55,900 nt of DNA from Pseudonocardia sp. SCN 73-27. GTDB taxonomy: Bacteria; Actinomycetota; Actinomycetes; Mycobacteriales; Pseudonocardiaceae. This document shows, piece by piece, positions 8,334-17,496 of the stretch (position 1 is its first letter; each line of letters opens with the position of its first letter). The notes beneath the pieces are model-generated. The model made no database searches and was not told where the DNA came from. It worked only from the letters and a program-made list of their open reading frames with translations. Made by a program: the position numbers and the translations under genes. The stretch lies in assembly GCA_001725415.1 (NCBI GenBank), contig MEGH01000026.1, positions 150,038 through 205,937 on the forward strand. The letters run 5' to 3'.

Positions 8334-9244
8334 ACGGGACGGAGTCGGCAGTGCGCCGTGCCTCGCGGGCACGCCGCGATGCGGTCGCCGGCCGTGTCGT
8401 GGGCCGCGAACGGGAGCTGGACCTCGTTCTCGCCGCCGTGTCGGCCGGCCGCGACATCCTGCTCGAGGGCCCCCCGGGCACCTCGAAGTCGACGATGCTG
8501 CGCGCGATCAGCCAGAACTGGGGCGTCCCGTTCTTCCTGGTCGAGGGCAACGGCGAGCTGACCCCGGCCCGGCTCGTGGGCCACCACAACCCGGCCCGGG
8601 TGCTGCGCGAAGACTACTCCGACGACAATTTCGTAGCCGGACCGCTGGTGCAGGCGATGCAGGCGGGCGGGTTCCTCTACATCGAGGAGCTCAACCGGGC
8701 GCCGGAGGACACCCTCAACGTCCTGCTGGCCGCCATGGCTGAGCGTGAGGTCGTCGTCCCACGTGCCGGCACCGTCCGGGCCCTGCCGACCTTCCGGCTC
8801 CTGGCCTCGATGAACCCGTTCGACAACATCGGGACGGCCCGCATCTCCGACAGCGTGTACGACCGCTGGTGCCGTCTGGTCGTCGACTACCAGGACGACA
8901 CCGAGGAGCGGGCGATCGTGTCCACCCGTACCGCTTGCTCCGACGACCTGCTCGTCGCCGACGCCGTTGCCATCACCCGGGCGACGCGGGCTCACCCGGA
9001 GCTCCGCCGCGGCTCGAGCGTGCGCGGCGCGATCGACCTCGTCGCGATCGCGGTCGAGCTCGAGGCCCTCGAGACACCAGCAGACCGGAACCGGATCGTG
9101 CTCGATGCGGCGCTGCTCGCACTGTCGGCGCGCATCGCGGTCGACGAGACGTCCGAGGCCACCCCGGAGCGGGTGATCACCGAGATCTGGGAGAACCATT
9201 TTTTCTCGCACCCCGGCGTGCGGCGCCGGGACCGCACCGCCTGA
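8330..9244 (+). CDS. MoxR-type AAA+ ATPase (CoxD-like)
   Basis: AAA+ ATPase of the MoxR/CoxD family, 304 residues. Walker A is GPPGTSKST near residue 50, and the Walker B region reads EELNRAP. The sensor region ASMNPFDNIGT and an ISDSVYDRW segment follow. In carboxydotrophs CoxD unfolds or remodels the apo-enzyme while the Mo site is sulfurated and copper is inserted. Here it is expected to mature the neighbouring Mo hydroxylase together with the VWA protein. It is placed in the same operon with 4-bp overlaps on both sides. Confidence 0.92.
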   Translation: MNGTESAVRRASRARRDAVAGRVVGRERELDLVLAAVSAGRDILLEGPPGTSKSTMLRAISQNWGVPFFLVEGNGELTPARLVGHHNPARVLREDYSDDNFVAGPLVQAMQAGGFLYIEELNRAPEDTLNVLLAAMAEREVVVPRAGTVRALPTFRLLASMNPFDNIGTARISDSVYDRWCRLVVDYQDDTEERAIVSTRTACSDDLLVADAVAITRATRAHPELRRGSSVRGAIDLVAIAVELEALETPADRNRIVLDAALLALSARIAVDETSEATPERVITEIWENHFFSHPGVRRRDRTA

Positions 9245-10230
9245 CTGTCGACAACCCCGTCGAGCTGCCGGGGGAACCCGACCGCCCGGGAAGCCCGCTT
9301 CGGCGTCGCGCGAAGCGGCTCGCCGAGGCGCCGGCACTCTTCCAGGACGGTGGCGGGACGCCGCTGATCGTCGACGTCGCCGACGACCGCGGCGACGGGA
9401 GCGATGAACAGCCGGCGGGCGGTCAGGGTGTTCTGGTCACCTCCCAGCGTGCCCGTTGCCGGGATCTCGACGAGTTGCTCGAGTGGGCACCTTCCGACCC
9501 CGAGGTTGCCGCGATGGCCCGCCGGATCGCTCGCAGCCTCACCGTCCGGCGGCGGCCCCGGGTGCGGCGCGGTGAACGAGGCGGGGGTCGCAGCCAACCG
9601 TTGCCCTACCGCTACCGCTCCGACGACATCGACATCGACCGCACGCTGGAGGTGCTGGCCGAACACCCTCGGCCGGACGACACCGCGGTCGTTGTCCGCG
9701 AGCGGGTCCGGTCGCGTCGTGCCGTGGTCCTGGTTGCCGACGTGTCGGGGTCGATGCGCGGGGAGAAGGCACGCATCGCGGCTGCGGCGATCGCTGCGTT
9801 GTCGGCCGACCTGACCGGTGCGGGCAGCGACGACCAGCTCGCGCTCGTCGCGTTCTGGTCCGACGCCGCGCTGGTGACGTCGTTCGACACCCCGCTGCCG
9901 GCGACCCGGATGCTCGACCGGTTGCTGCGCATTCCTGCCCGAGGGCTGACCAACGTGTCGTTCGGCCTCGAGGTCGCGCGGGCCGAGCTCGGCCGCTCGC
10001 CACTGCGGAAGCGCTCGATCGTCCTGCTCTCCGACGTCGTGCACAACGCCGGCGCGGACCCGCGAGGCGTCGCTGCCCGCTGTGAGGAACTGCACGTGTT
10101 GCTCGAAGCCGACGGGGAGCACGACGCCGCGCTGGCCGCCGACCTCGCGCGCCTCGGCCACGGGCGGCTTGCGTCGGTGGCCGGTCACCGCGACGTCGCC
10201 CCGGCGCTCAACCGCCTGTTCATTCATTGA
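9241..10230 (+). CDS. VWA-domain maturation protein (CoxE-like)
   Basis: CoxE-family protein of about 329 residues with a C-terminal von Willebrand A domain. The metal-ion-dependent adhesion site is visible as VADVSGSMRGEK, with the Thr in LTNVSFG and the Asp in LLSDVV. The N-terminal 120 residues are charged and contain an arginine-rich stretch. The frame has no ATG, GTG or TTG near the previous stop. The best candidate is CTG at 9241, overlapping the TGA of the MoxR gene; the next TTG would remove about 78 residues. It pairs with the MoxR ATPase as a maturation chaperone and closes the operon. Confidence 0.85.
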   Translation: MTVDNPVELPGEPDRPGSPLRRRAKRLAEAPALFQDGGGTPLIVDVADDRGDGSDEQPAGGQGVLVTSQRARCRDLDELLEWAPSDPEVAAMARRIARSLTVRRRPRVRRGERGGGRSQPLPYRYRSDDIDIDRTLEVLAEHPRPDDTAVVVRERVRSRRAVVLVADVSGSMRGEKARIAAAAIAALSADLTGAGSDDQLALVAFWSDAALVTSFDTPLPATRMLDRLLRIPARGLTNVSFGLEVARAELGRSPLRKRSIVLLSDVVHNAGADPRGVAARCEELHVLLEADGEHDAALAADLARLGHGRLASVAGHRDVAPALNRLFIH

Positions 10231-10234
10231 CGCG

Positions 10235-10280
10235 TGTCACATTCCGGGACACCACGCGAACAATTGGTCGCTCTACCGTC
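10235..10280 (+). promoter_or_regulatory. Operator and -10 of the second SDR gene
   Basis: TGTCAC ATTCC GGGACA (10235-10251) is a 6-5-6 inverted repeat with one mismatch. TACCGTC (10274-10280) starts exactly 22 bp after it and serves as a likely -10 region. This separates the SDR at 10347 from the upstream hydroxylase operon. Confidence 0.68.
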
Positions 10281-10346
10281 AGATCGTTCCGTGGGCGGTG
10301 CGCCTCGGCGCCATCGCCCATTTCGATGTGACAGGAGCGACGAATA

Positions 10347-11189
10347 GTGAATCGGGTAGAGGGAAAGGTCGCGCTCATCACCGGCGCGGCCCGGGGGCAG
10401 GGACGGGCCCATGCGAAAAGGCTGGCGGAGGAGGGTGCCGACATCGTCGCCGTCGACATCTGCGCCGACATCGAGAATCTGGGCTATCCGCTGGGCAGCA
10501 CCGAGGAGCTCGCGGAGACCGTACGTCTCGTGGAGAACGAGGACCGGCGGATTCTCGCCCGCCGCGTGGACGTCCGTGACGCGGCCGGGATGCAGGCGGT
10601 CGTCGACGAGGCGTGTGCGGAGTTCGGCGGCATCGACATCGTGTGCGCCAACGCCGGGATCATCGACTCGGTGCCCAAGACCTGGGAGATCACCGAGGAG
10701 ATGTGGGACGCCCAGCTCGACGTGATGCTCAAGGGCGTCTGGCACACTGTGAAAGCGGTCGTTCCGAGGATGATCGCCGCAGGTCGCGGCGGCTCGATCA
10801 TCATCACGAGCTCGTTGGTCGGGCTCAAAGGAACCCCGCACACGGCGGCGTACTCCGCGGCGAAGGCGGGCGACGTCGGGCTGGCACAGTCCTTGGCCGC
10901 GGAGGTGGCCGAGTACGGCATCCGGGTCAACACCGTCCACCCGACGGCCGTCGACACCGACATCCTGCAACGCAACGAACCCATGCAGAAGCTGTTCCGC
11001 GCGGACCTCGGTGGTCGGGTCCCGACCCGCGAGGAGTTCGCGGAGGCCTGCGCGCCGATGAATCTCATCCCCATTCCGTGGATCGAGGCGCGCGACGTCA
11101 GCAACGCTGTGCTGTTCCTCGCCTCCGACGAGTCACGATATGTCACCGGTCTCCGGATGTCGGTCGATGCGGGCGCGCTGATCAAATAG
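10347..11189 (+). CDS. Mycofactocin-type short-chain dehydrogenase (second copy)
   Basis: SDR of 280 residues with the same subfamily features as the first copy. It has VALITGAARGQG, the DICADIENLGYPL insertion, VCANAGI, a catalytic Ser in TSSLVG, and YSAAK. The sequence ends in VDAGALIK. The GTG start at 10347 is preceded by AGGAG at 10332-10336. It is a single-gene transcription unit with its own operator, just ahead of the importer operon. The two SDRs may act on different alcohols or on enantiomers, or at successive steps. Dependence on mycofactocin is inferred from subfamily sequence; no mycofactocin biosynthesis genes are in the window. Confidence 0.92.
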   Translation: MNRVEGKVALITGAARGQGRAHAKRLAEEGADIVAVDICADIENLGYPLGSTEELAETVRLVENEDRRILARRVDVRDAAGMQAVVDEACAEFGGIDIVCANAGIIDSVPKTWEITEEMWDAQLDVMLKGVWHTVKAVVPRMIAAGRGGSIIITSSLVGLKGTPHTAAYSAAKAGDVGLAQSLAAEVAEYGIRVNTVHPTAVDTDILQRNEPMQKLFRADLGGRVPTREEFAEACAPMNLIPIPWIEARDVSNAVLFLASDESRYVTGLRMSVDAGALIK

Positions 11190-11197
11190 TGATCCGT

Positions 11198-11242
11198 GTC
11201 CCAGAGCGGGACACCACTGAGAGATTCGTCTCGGCAAACATT
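11198..11242 (+). promoter_or_regulatory. Operator of the importer operon
   Basis: TGTCCC AGAGC GGGACA (11198-11214) is a perfect 6-5-6 inverted repeat, extending to GTG/CAC on the outside. The -10 is weaker here: AAACATT begins 21 bp after the repeat. The first start codon is at 11336. Confidence 0.65.
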
Positions 11243-11335
11243 CTGTATCCGATCGATAGATCGCCCTGCACTGCTGACCGTTTTCCCTGCCTCCCCGAAA
11301 ATTCGGCGGCGGCGAGTCCTGAATGGAGGTCGGTG

Positions 11336-12463
11336 ATGCGCTTCCTCGCCTCATCGTCGCGCGTGCGGATCATCATCGCATCGCTGGCGGCCGCAGCGGC
11401 CGTCGTCGTCGCCGGATGTGCCCCGCCATCGAGTTCGGAGTCCGGGGGTGGGGCGGCGGTGGCGTCGGGTGCCAACGGTGCCGCGCGGTCCGCGCCGGGT
11501 GACATCACGCCGTACTGCCCGTCGGAACCGACGAAGATCGTGTTCATCAAGTCGGCCGGCGGCCAGGTGTGGTCGGCCATCGCGAACGCGGAGTTCGAGG
11601 CCGAGGCCGCCAAGTGCCCGAACATCCAGGCCAGCTGGTACAACGGCACGTCCGGTGTCCAGGGCGCGATCGCGGCCACCAATGCCGCCGTCGCGCAGGG
11701 CGCCAAGGCTCTCGTCGTGATCGCCGACTTCGGCGCCGCGCAATTGCCGTCGCTGCGCAAGGCCGTGCAGTCCGGCGTGACCGTCGTGACGACGGTCAGC
11801 GACGGCGGCGCCCAGAAGGGAACCGACGTCAGCGACTCGCTGCTCTGGGACGTCAACTCCATCGGCGAGAACCAGGCCAAGTGGCTCAACGACCACGTCA
11901 AGACGGGCAAGGTCGCCTTTCTCGGAGGCCAGCCGGGCGCGCCGTCCACCCAGACGACGTTCGACGCCTTCAAAGCAGCCCTCACCAAGTACGCACCGGG
12001 CGTCCAGCTCGTCCCGGACACCTGGGTCCCCACGAACTGGGACGGTGCGCAGAAGCGTCGCGCAGTCGCCGGCCTGATCGCGCAGAACGGCGACTACGCC
12101 GCGTTCGTCAGCGACTACGGTGCCTCGGACATCGGTGCGGTGCAGGCAGTCCTCGACGCGAAGGCGACGATGCCCGCGTTCCTCAACATCGGTTCGTCGC
12201 AGGGGTTCGTCTGCACTGTGAAGCAGAACAACATCCAATGGTTCGGTCAGGACGGATCGACCCGCATGACCGCCTCGGCCCTGCGAATTGCTCTCGCCGA
12301 CATGCAGGACGAGCCCAGCGCGGAGCCGAACCCGTACGTGCTGTTCACATACGCCGACACCGCCGCGGGCAAGATGCCCGAGTGCGACCCGTCGGTCTCA
12401 CCCGACGCCGACCTTTCCTCGAGCCTGTCGGTGGCCGATCTGAAGAAGGTCCTCGGTGGCTGA
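11336..12463 (+). CDS. Sugar-type ABC importer substrate-binding lipoprotein 1
   Basis: Periplasmic-binding-protein family 4 (RbsB-like) lipoprotein, 375 residues. The signal peptide runs to the lipobox VVVAGC, so Cys about 23 is lipidated and the protein is anchored outside the membrane. A short low-complexity Ser/Gly/Ala linker follows. The mature part has a two-lobed layout including GGQVWSAIANAEFE, ATNAAVAQGAK and AFVSDYGASDIGAVQAVLD. The ATG at 11336 has GGAGG eight bases upstream. It is strikingly similar to the second lipoprotein at 20399, with shared long segments. It overlaps the ATPase-permease gene by 8 bp. Its ligand is unknown. Confidence 0.93.
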   Translation: MRFLASSSRVRIIIASLAAAAAVVVAGCAPPSSSESGGGAAVASGANGAARSAPGDITPYCPSEPTKIVFIKSAGGQVWSAIANAEFEAEAAKCPNIQASWYNGTSGVQGAIAATNAAVAQGAKALVVIADFGAAQLPSLRKAVQSGVTVVTTVSDGGAQKGTDVSDSLLWDVNSIGENQAKWLNDHVKTGKVAFLGGQPGAPSTQTTFDAFKAALTKYAPGVQLVPDTWVPTNWDGAQKRRAVAGLIAQNGDYAAFVSDYGASDIGAVQAVLDAKATMPAFLNIGSSQGFVCTVKQNNIQWFGQDGSTRMTASALRIALADMQDEPSAEPNPYVLFTYADTAAGKMPECDPSVSPDADLSSSLSVADLKKVLGG

Positions 12464-14939
12464 CGACACCATCGTCGATCTGCAGCCCGCGCTGCGGATC
12501 GACCACGTGACGAAGACGTTCCCGGGTGTGGTCGCCCTCGACGACGTCGACCTGACGGTCCGCGCGGGCGAGGTCCACGGGATCGTCGGCGAGAACGGCG
12601 CCGGCAAGTCGACGCTCATGGCGGTGGCGTCCGGCGCCCTGGTGCCGGAGGCAGGCTCCGTCTCGGTCTGCGGTCGGTCGCTGCGCCCCGGTTCCACGCA
12701 CGACGCGCAGGAGCTCGGTGTAGCGATCGTGCTGCAGGAGCCCGCCCTGCTGCCCGACCTCACCGTCGCGGAGAACATGTACCTCGGGCAGCCACCGACG
12801 GCGCGGCCACCGATCGGGCAGCTGCGGGCGTGGAGCCGGGACCGGTTGTGCGACTGGAGCGACGACGTCGGCATCGACCCCGACGCACGGATCGAGGAGC
12901 TCGAGCCCGAGCAGCGGTTCATCGTCGACATCGTTCGGGCGCTCGCGCGCAGGCCGGCGGTGCTCGTGCTCGACGAGCCCACCGAACACCTCGCCGGTGA
13001 GGACGTCGAACGACTGTTCGCGGCGGTGCGGGAGCGGGTGCGCGACGGCGGCGCCGTCGTCTACATCTCGCACCGGATCCGCGAGGTCAAGCAGATCGCC
13101 GACCGGATCAGCGTGCTGCGTGACGGCTGTCATCGCGGCACCTTCGACGCGGCCACGCTGTCGGAGCGCGACATCGTCGACCTCATCGTCGGTCGACGGC
13201 TCGACGCCGTCTTCCCGGACAAGCCCGGGCCGGCCGGTGGGGACACCCCGGTCCTGGCCGTCGAGTCGGTGAGCGGCCGCGGGTTCGAGGACCTGACGTT
13301 CACCCTGCGGCCCGGCGAGATCATCGGTTTCGCCGGAATCGAGGGCAACGGTCAGCGCGACGCCCTGCGGGCGCTGGCCGGGCTCGGCCACCGCAGCGGA
13401 GGGGTCGAGGTCGACGGCGAAGGGGTCCGGCGGAGGTCGTCGGCGGTCGCGTACCTGACCGGCGACCGGCACCGCGAAGGTGTGTTCCCCGGGCTGACCG
13501 TCCGGGAGACGATCGGCCTGCGCAACCTCGACAGGTTCAGCACCCTCGGCGTGGTCGAGCCACGCCGGGAACGCGAGTTCGCAAGGACCGCGGTCGCGGA
13601 TCTCGCCGTGAAGACCCCGACCATCGAGACACCGATCGAGTCGCTGTCGGGGGGCAACCAGCAGAAAGCCCTGCTCGCGGGTGTGCTGCGTCGCGACCCA
13701 CGGGTGCTGCTGATCGACGAGCCGACACAGGGTGTCGACGTCGGCGCCAAGTCCGAGATCTACGACCTGTTGCGCGACAACGCCCGTGATCGGGGGATGG
13801 GCGTCGTCGTGGTCTCCTCGGACGGGATCGAACTGGCCGGGCTGTGCGACCGGGTCCTCATCTTCTCGCGCGGGCACGTCGTGGAGGAGCTCGCGGGTGA
13901 CGACGTGACCGAGGCCCGGATCACCGGGGCGGCACTGACCGCGACGACACATCGCGACAAGGCCGGCGACCGCGCCGGCTCGGTCGTCCGCTGGTTCGCG
14001 GGGGACACCGCGCCGATCGCGATGGTCGCGCTCGCGGTACTGGGACTCGGAATCTGGACGTCGTTGTCGAGCGCCTTCTACCTCACGACGCCGAGCATCG
14101 CCGGGCTGCTCGCGCTCGTCGCGGTGCTGGGCTTCGTGGCGCTCGGCCAGACCGTCGCACTCACGATCGGTGCCGTCGACCTGTCGGTCGGCCCACTGAT
14201 GGGCTTCGTGGTCGTCGTCCAGTCGTTCTTCCTGACGGCCGAGTCGATGCCGCTCGACAGGGTGCTGGGCTGGGTGCTGCTGTTCGGTGTGCCCCTGGCC
14301 GTCGGCCTGGTGAACTGGGCGCTCGTCGATGTCGTGAAGATGAACGCGATCGTCGCGACGCTGATCACCTTCATCGCGCTCCAGGCGCTGTCGCTGGTGC
14401 TGCGGCCTCAGCCGGGCGGGCTGTTCGACAGCCGCATCACCGACGCGTTGACGTTCACGGTCGGACCGATCCCGGCCGCGTTCCTCGCGTTGCTCCTCGT
14501 CGCCGGGGCGCTGCAGTTCTGGCTGCGGCGCAGCCGGACCGGCATCGCACTGCGATCGGTCGGCTCGCAGCCCGACGCGGCCCGGCTCAACGGCCTCAGC
14601 GCCCCGCGGGTCCGGCTCATCGGCTTCCTGTTGTGCAGTCTCCTCGCAGGGCTCGCAGCGTTGTTCCTGCTGGCCCAGGTCGGCTCGGGTGACCCGACAT
14701 CGGGCATCGACTACACGTTGACCAGCATCTCGGCCGCGGTGATCGGTGGCGCGAGCATCTTCGGCGGCCGCGGATCCTTTGTCGGCACCGTCGCGGCTGC
14801 GTTCCTCGTGACCCAGGCCATCGGGGCGGTGACCTTCCTCGGGCTCGACGCCGCGTGGTCGTCGTACCTGCCTGGGGCGATGACGCTGATCGCAGTGGCC
14901 GTCTACTCGCGCACCCGGCACCTCGCACGCACACACTGA
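12456..14939 (+). CDS. Fused ABC importer ATPase-permease (RbsA-RbsC type)
   Basis: An 827-residue fusion. Residues 1 to about 500 are a double ABC ATPase of the ribose-importer type. The first cassette has Walker A GENGAGKST and LVLDEPTEHL. The second has a degenerate P-loop (GIEGNGQRD), intact signature SLSGGNQQK and LLIDEPTQGVDVGAK. From about residue 510 the chain continues into a hydrophobic RbsC-type permease with the characteristic GAVDLSVG loop and some eight to ten membrane segments. In most relatives these are separate genes. The fusion ties one permease half permanently to the ATPase, and the separate permease downstream supplies the other half. The start is GTG inside the lipoprotein gene. 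Confidence 0.93.
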   Translation: MADDTIVDLQPALRIDHVTKTFPGVVALDDVDLTVRAGEVHGIVGENGAGKSTLMAVASGALVPEAGSVSVCGRSLRPGSTHDAQELGVAIVLQEPALLPDLTVAENMYLGQPPTARPPIGQLRAWSRDRLCDWSDDVGIDPDARIEELEPEQRFIVDIVRALARRPAVLVLDEPTEHLAGEDVERLFAAVRERVRDGGAVVYISHRIREVKQIADRISVLRDGCHRGTFDAATLSERDIVDLIVGRRLDAVFPDKPGPAGGDTPVLAVESVSGRGFEDLTFTLRPGEIIGFAGIEGNGQRDALRALAGLGHRSGGVEVDGEGVRRRSSAVAYLTGDRHREGVFPGLTVRETIGLRNLDRFSTLGVVEPRREREFARTAVADLAVKTPTIETPIESLSGGNQQKALLAGVLRRDPRVLLIDEPTQGVDVGAKSEIYDLLRDNARDRGMGVVVVSSDGIELAGLCDRVLIFSRGHVVEELAGDDVTEARITGAALTATTHRDKAGDRAGSVVRWFAGDTAPIAMVALAVLGLGIWTSLSSAFYLTTPSIAGLLALVAVLGFVALGQTVALTIGAVDLSVGPLMGFVVVVQSFFLTAESMPLDRVLGWVLLFGVPLAVGLVNWALVDVVKMNAIVATLITFIALQALSLVLRPQPGGLFDSRITDALTFTVGPIPAAFLALLLVAGALQFWLRRSRTGIALRSVGSQPDAARLNGLSAPRVRLIGFLLCSLLAGLAALFLLAQVGSGDPTSGIDYTLTSISAAVIGGASIFGGRGSFVGTVAAAFLVTQAIGAVTFLGLDAAWSSYLPGAMTLIAVAVYSRTRHLARTH

Positions 14940-14952
14940 CACGGAGACGTCG

Positions 14953-15963
14953 ATGAGCAACTCGTTGAGCGACCCGGAGCAGGTCGCCACCGTCGACCTG
15001 GATGTGAGCCCACCGCAGCGCAGACCCCGGGTCGCAGGCCCCTACACCGGCATCATCCTGGCGACGTGTGCACTGTTCGTCCTGAGCGCGATCATCGTGC
15101 CGAAGTCCCTGTCCGCGCAGTCGCTGGGGGCGATGCTGCCGTTCTGGGCGATCCTCGCGATCATGTCCGTGGGCCAGACCCTGGTCATCCAGCAACGCGG
15201 TATCGATCTCTCCATCCCCGGCGTGGTCAGCCTGACCGCAATGGGCTTCGTCGTGTTCGTCGACCGCAACGACACGTCGGTGTTCCTCGGGCTCGTCGTC
15301 GTGGTCATCGCCGGTGTCGTCATCGGCCTGGTCAACGGACTGATCATCACCAAGATCAACGTGACGCCGCTGATCACGACCCTGGCGCTCAACGCGCTGC
15401 TGGTCGGCGCGATGTTCAGCTACACCAAGGGCGTCGGGTCGGCGGCGCCGGCGAGCCTGCAGGCCTTCACGGCCTCGAGCTTCCTCGGCCTGTCGACGCT
15501 GGTGTGGCTCGCGATCGGGACGGTTCTGCTCGTGGGCTTCGTGTTGCGGCAGACAGCTGTCGGGCGGCGGTTCGTCGCCGTCGGGTCCAACCCGGACGCG
15601 GCGCGGGCCATCGGTGTCCGGGTCGACGTCTACATCGTCGGTGCCTACATCGCAGCCGCGCTGCTGTTCGCGCTCGCCGCGGTGCTGCTCGCCGGCTATG
15701 CCCAGAACCCTGCGCCGACCATGGGCAACTCCTACCTGTTCCAGACCGTGATGGCCGTGGTCATCGGCGGTACGAGCCTCGCCGGTGGACGTGGCAGCGT
15801 GTTCGCGACCGCCGTGGCAGCCCTGTTCCTCACCCAGCTCGGACAGGTCGTACTCACACTGGGCGCCAACGCCGCAGTGCAGCTGCTCGTCCAGGCCGTC
15901 GCGATGGCCCTCGCGCTGGCGGGTGCCGCGGTGCTCAACCGGCGGCGGGCGCGCTCCACATGA
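14953..15963 (+). CDS. ABC importer permease (RbsC type)
   Basis: Membrane permease of 336 residues with multiple hydrophobic segments and the family loop RGIDLSIPG. NPDAARAIGVRVD and GGTSLAGGRGS are further RbsC landmarks. It pairs with the permease half of the fused ATPase protein to form the translocation channel. A short polar N-terminal tail of about 30 residues precedes the first membrane segment. CGGAG before the ATG serves as ribosome binding site. The gene lies 13 bp after the fusion gene and overlaps the alpha/beta-hydrolase by 4 bp. Confidence 0.93.
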   Translation: MSNSLSDPEQVATVDLDVSPPQRRPRVAGPYTGIILATCALFVLSAIIVPKSLSAQSLGAMLPFWAILAIMSVGQTLVIQQRGIDLSIPGVVSLTAMGFVVFVDRNDTSVFLGLVVVVIAGVVIGLVNGLIITKINVTPLITTLALNALLVGAMFSYTKGVGSAAPASLQAFTASSFLGLSTLVWLAIGTVLLVGFVLRQTAVGRRFVAVGSNPDAARAIGVRVDVYIVGAYIAAALLFALAAVLLAGYAQNPAPTMGNSYLFQTVMAVVIGGTSLAGGRGSVFATAVAALFLTQLGQVVLTLGANAAVQLLVQAVAMALALAGAAVLNRRRARST

Positions 15964-16757
15964 CGACGCTGAGCTGCCATCTGATGGCAGGGCTCCCGCC
16001 GCCCGAGGTGGGTCGCCGGTTGAGCCGGCCCGTCGGGGGATTCCGGCTCGCCTACGACCGATCCGGGAACGGGCCGGCGGTGATGCTCCTGCACGGCGGG
16101 CACGGTGACCGCACGGACTGGGCGGATGTCGCGGTCCAGCTCGACGCCACCGTCGTCGTCCCCGATCTGCGGGGAGTGGGTGAATCCGACCGATGGCCCC
16201 ACGGCGACGTCTCTGTGCCTGCCCAAGCCGCCAGTGTGGTCGGGCTGATCGACGAGCTGCGCCTCGGTCGTGTGGTCCTCGGTGGCTACGGGGTGGGAGC
16301 CGCCGTCGCACGTCTCGTTGCGGCACGACACCCGAGGAACGTGGCGGGGCTGGTCATGACGCCACCTCCGCACGTACCGGCGCGAGCGGTCACCGGGACC
16401 GCGAAGGACATCGTGCGCAGAAGCTGGACGAACTGGTCCGCGCCGCGGTTCGTCCCGGACCGAGACCGGCTCGAGCACCTCGCGCAGCAGCACGACCGTC
16501 GTCTGCTCGTGATGGCGGAGAACGTTTCCCCACCTCAGGAGGCGGAGGTCGTGACCGTCCCGACGACGATCTTGTGTCCTCAGCTCGACCCACTGGTACC
16601 GGCGACGTGGTTCGACCGCCTTGCAGAGCGCTTCCGCCGGGTGAGGGTGCGCGGCCTGCCAGGGGTCGGGCACTTCGTCCCGGTCGAAGCGCCCATGGCG
16701 TTCGTCGAGGCACTCAACGCCACGCTCTCGGAAAGGAAAGATCGACATGCAACCTGA
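15960..16757 (+). CDS. Alpha/beta-hydrolase fold protein lacking the Ser nucleophile
   Basis: Alpha/beta-hydrolase of 265 residues with VMLLHGGHGDRTDW for the oxyanion region, VPDLRGVGESD, a late Asp in CPQLDPLVP and a C-terminal His in GVGHFVPVE. The nucleophile elbow, usually GxSxG, reads GGYGVGAAV (GGC TAC GGG GTG GGA), so Gly replaces the Ser. The Asp and His positions are kept. The gene overlaps both neighbours and shows no sign of decay. Possible explanations are a lyase or cofactor-free reaction using only the His, or a non-catalytic binding role. The assignment of fold is secure and the function is unknown. Confidence 0.85.
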   Translation: MTTLSCHLMAGLPPPEVGRRLSRPVGGFRLAYDRSGNGPAVMLLHGGHGDRTDWADVAVQLDATVVVPDLRGVGESDRWPHGDVSVPAQAASVVGLIDELRLGRVVLGGYGVGAAVARLVAARHPRNVAGLVMTPPPHVPARAVTGTAKDIVRRSWTNWSAPRFVPDRDRLEHLAQQHDRRLLVMAENVSPPQEAEVVTVPTTILCPQLDPLVPATWFDRLAERFRRVRVRGLPGVGHFVPVEAPMAFVEALNATLSERKDRHAT

Positions 16758-17484
16758 GAAGGCGTCGCTCGGTGGCTGGTGCCACCTCGCGTCTCCGTTC
16801 TCCGTCGAGCTCATGGCATCGGTCGGGTTCGACTGGTGCTGTCTCGACATGCAGCACGGCACGATCCGGATCAGCGATGTCATCGGAGCGCTGCAGGCTG
16901 TCCGGGCTGCGGCCGGAACGGCCTATGTGCGCGTCCCCGGTGACGACGCCGCGCTGATCGGGGCGGTCCTCGACGCCGGCGCCGACGGTGTGTTCATCCC
17001 TCAGGTGTCGACCGCCGAGCAGGCGCGGGCGGCCGTCGGGGCCTGCCGGTACTCCCCGGACGGTGCCCGCAGCTGGGGACCGTTGCGTCCGAAGCTCACG
17101 ACCGCCCGCCCCGACCCCGCAGTCCTGGGCGCCGCGCCCTGCTACGTGATGATCGAGGACCGGGCCGGAGTGGAGAACGTCGCCGCGATCGCCGCCGTCC
17201 CGGGTGTGACGGGCATTCTCGCAGGGCCGGCGGACCTCGCGCTGGACCTCTACGGCGACCCGTATCTCGCATCGGACCCACGAACCGTCGACGCCCTGAT
17301 GCCGGTCGTCGTCGCATGTCGGGACAACGGGATCACCGCGGGCGTCTTCTGCGGCACCGGCAACGTGGACCGCTGGCACACTGCAGGCTTCGCGATGCTG
17401 GCCGTGGAATCCGACACCACTCTTCTGCTGACCGCGGCTCGACGGGCGGCTGCGGACGCCCGGGCACAGCTCGACAGTGTCTGA
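16747..17484 (+). CDS. HpcH/HpaI-family aldolase
   Basis: Class II pyruvate aldolase-like enzyme, 245 residues, TIM-barrel. It contains DMQHG near residue 37 (metal/substrate region), GADGVFIPQVSTAEQA, the substrate loop YSPDGARSWGP, MIEDRAG with the metal-binding Glu, and GPADLALDLYGDP. Family members split 4-hydroxy-2-oxo acids into pyruvate and an aldehyde, with a divalent metal. It is expected to act late in the pathway. The ATG overlaps the hydrolase stop by 11 bp and is preceded by AAAGGAAAG. Confidence 0.9.
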   Translation: MQPEKASLGGWCHLASPFSVELMASVGFDWCCLDMQHGTIRISDVIGALQAVRAAAGTAYVRVPGDDAALIGAVLDAGADGVFIPQVSTAEQARAAVGACRYSPDGARSWGPLRPKLTTARPDPAVLGAAPCYVMIEDRAGVENVAAIAAVPGVTGILAGPADLALDLYGDPYLASDPRTVDALMPVVVACRDNGITAGVFCGTGNVDRWHTAGFAMLAVESDTTLLLTAARRAAADARAQLDSV

Positions 17485-17496
17485 CCATCCCGGACG

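Noticed and set aside
3406-10230. Aerobic form I CO dehydrogenase
   Set aside because: The large subunit has AYRGFGAD and lacks the AYXCSFR active-site loop, so CO oxidation is not supported.
12345-14990. 881-codon minus-strand frame opposite the ABC fusion gene
   Set aside because: It is a GC-biased antisense shadow. The plus strand carries clear ABC and permease motifs.
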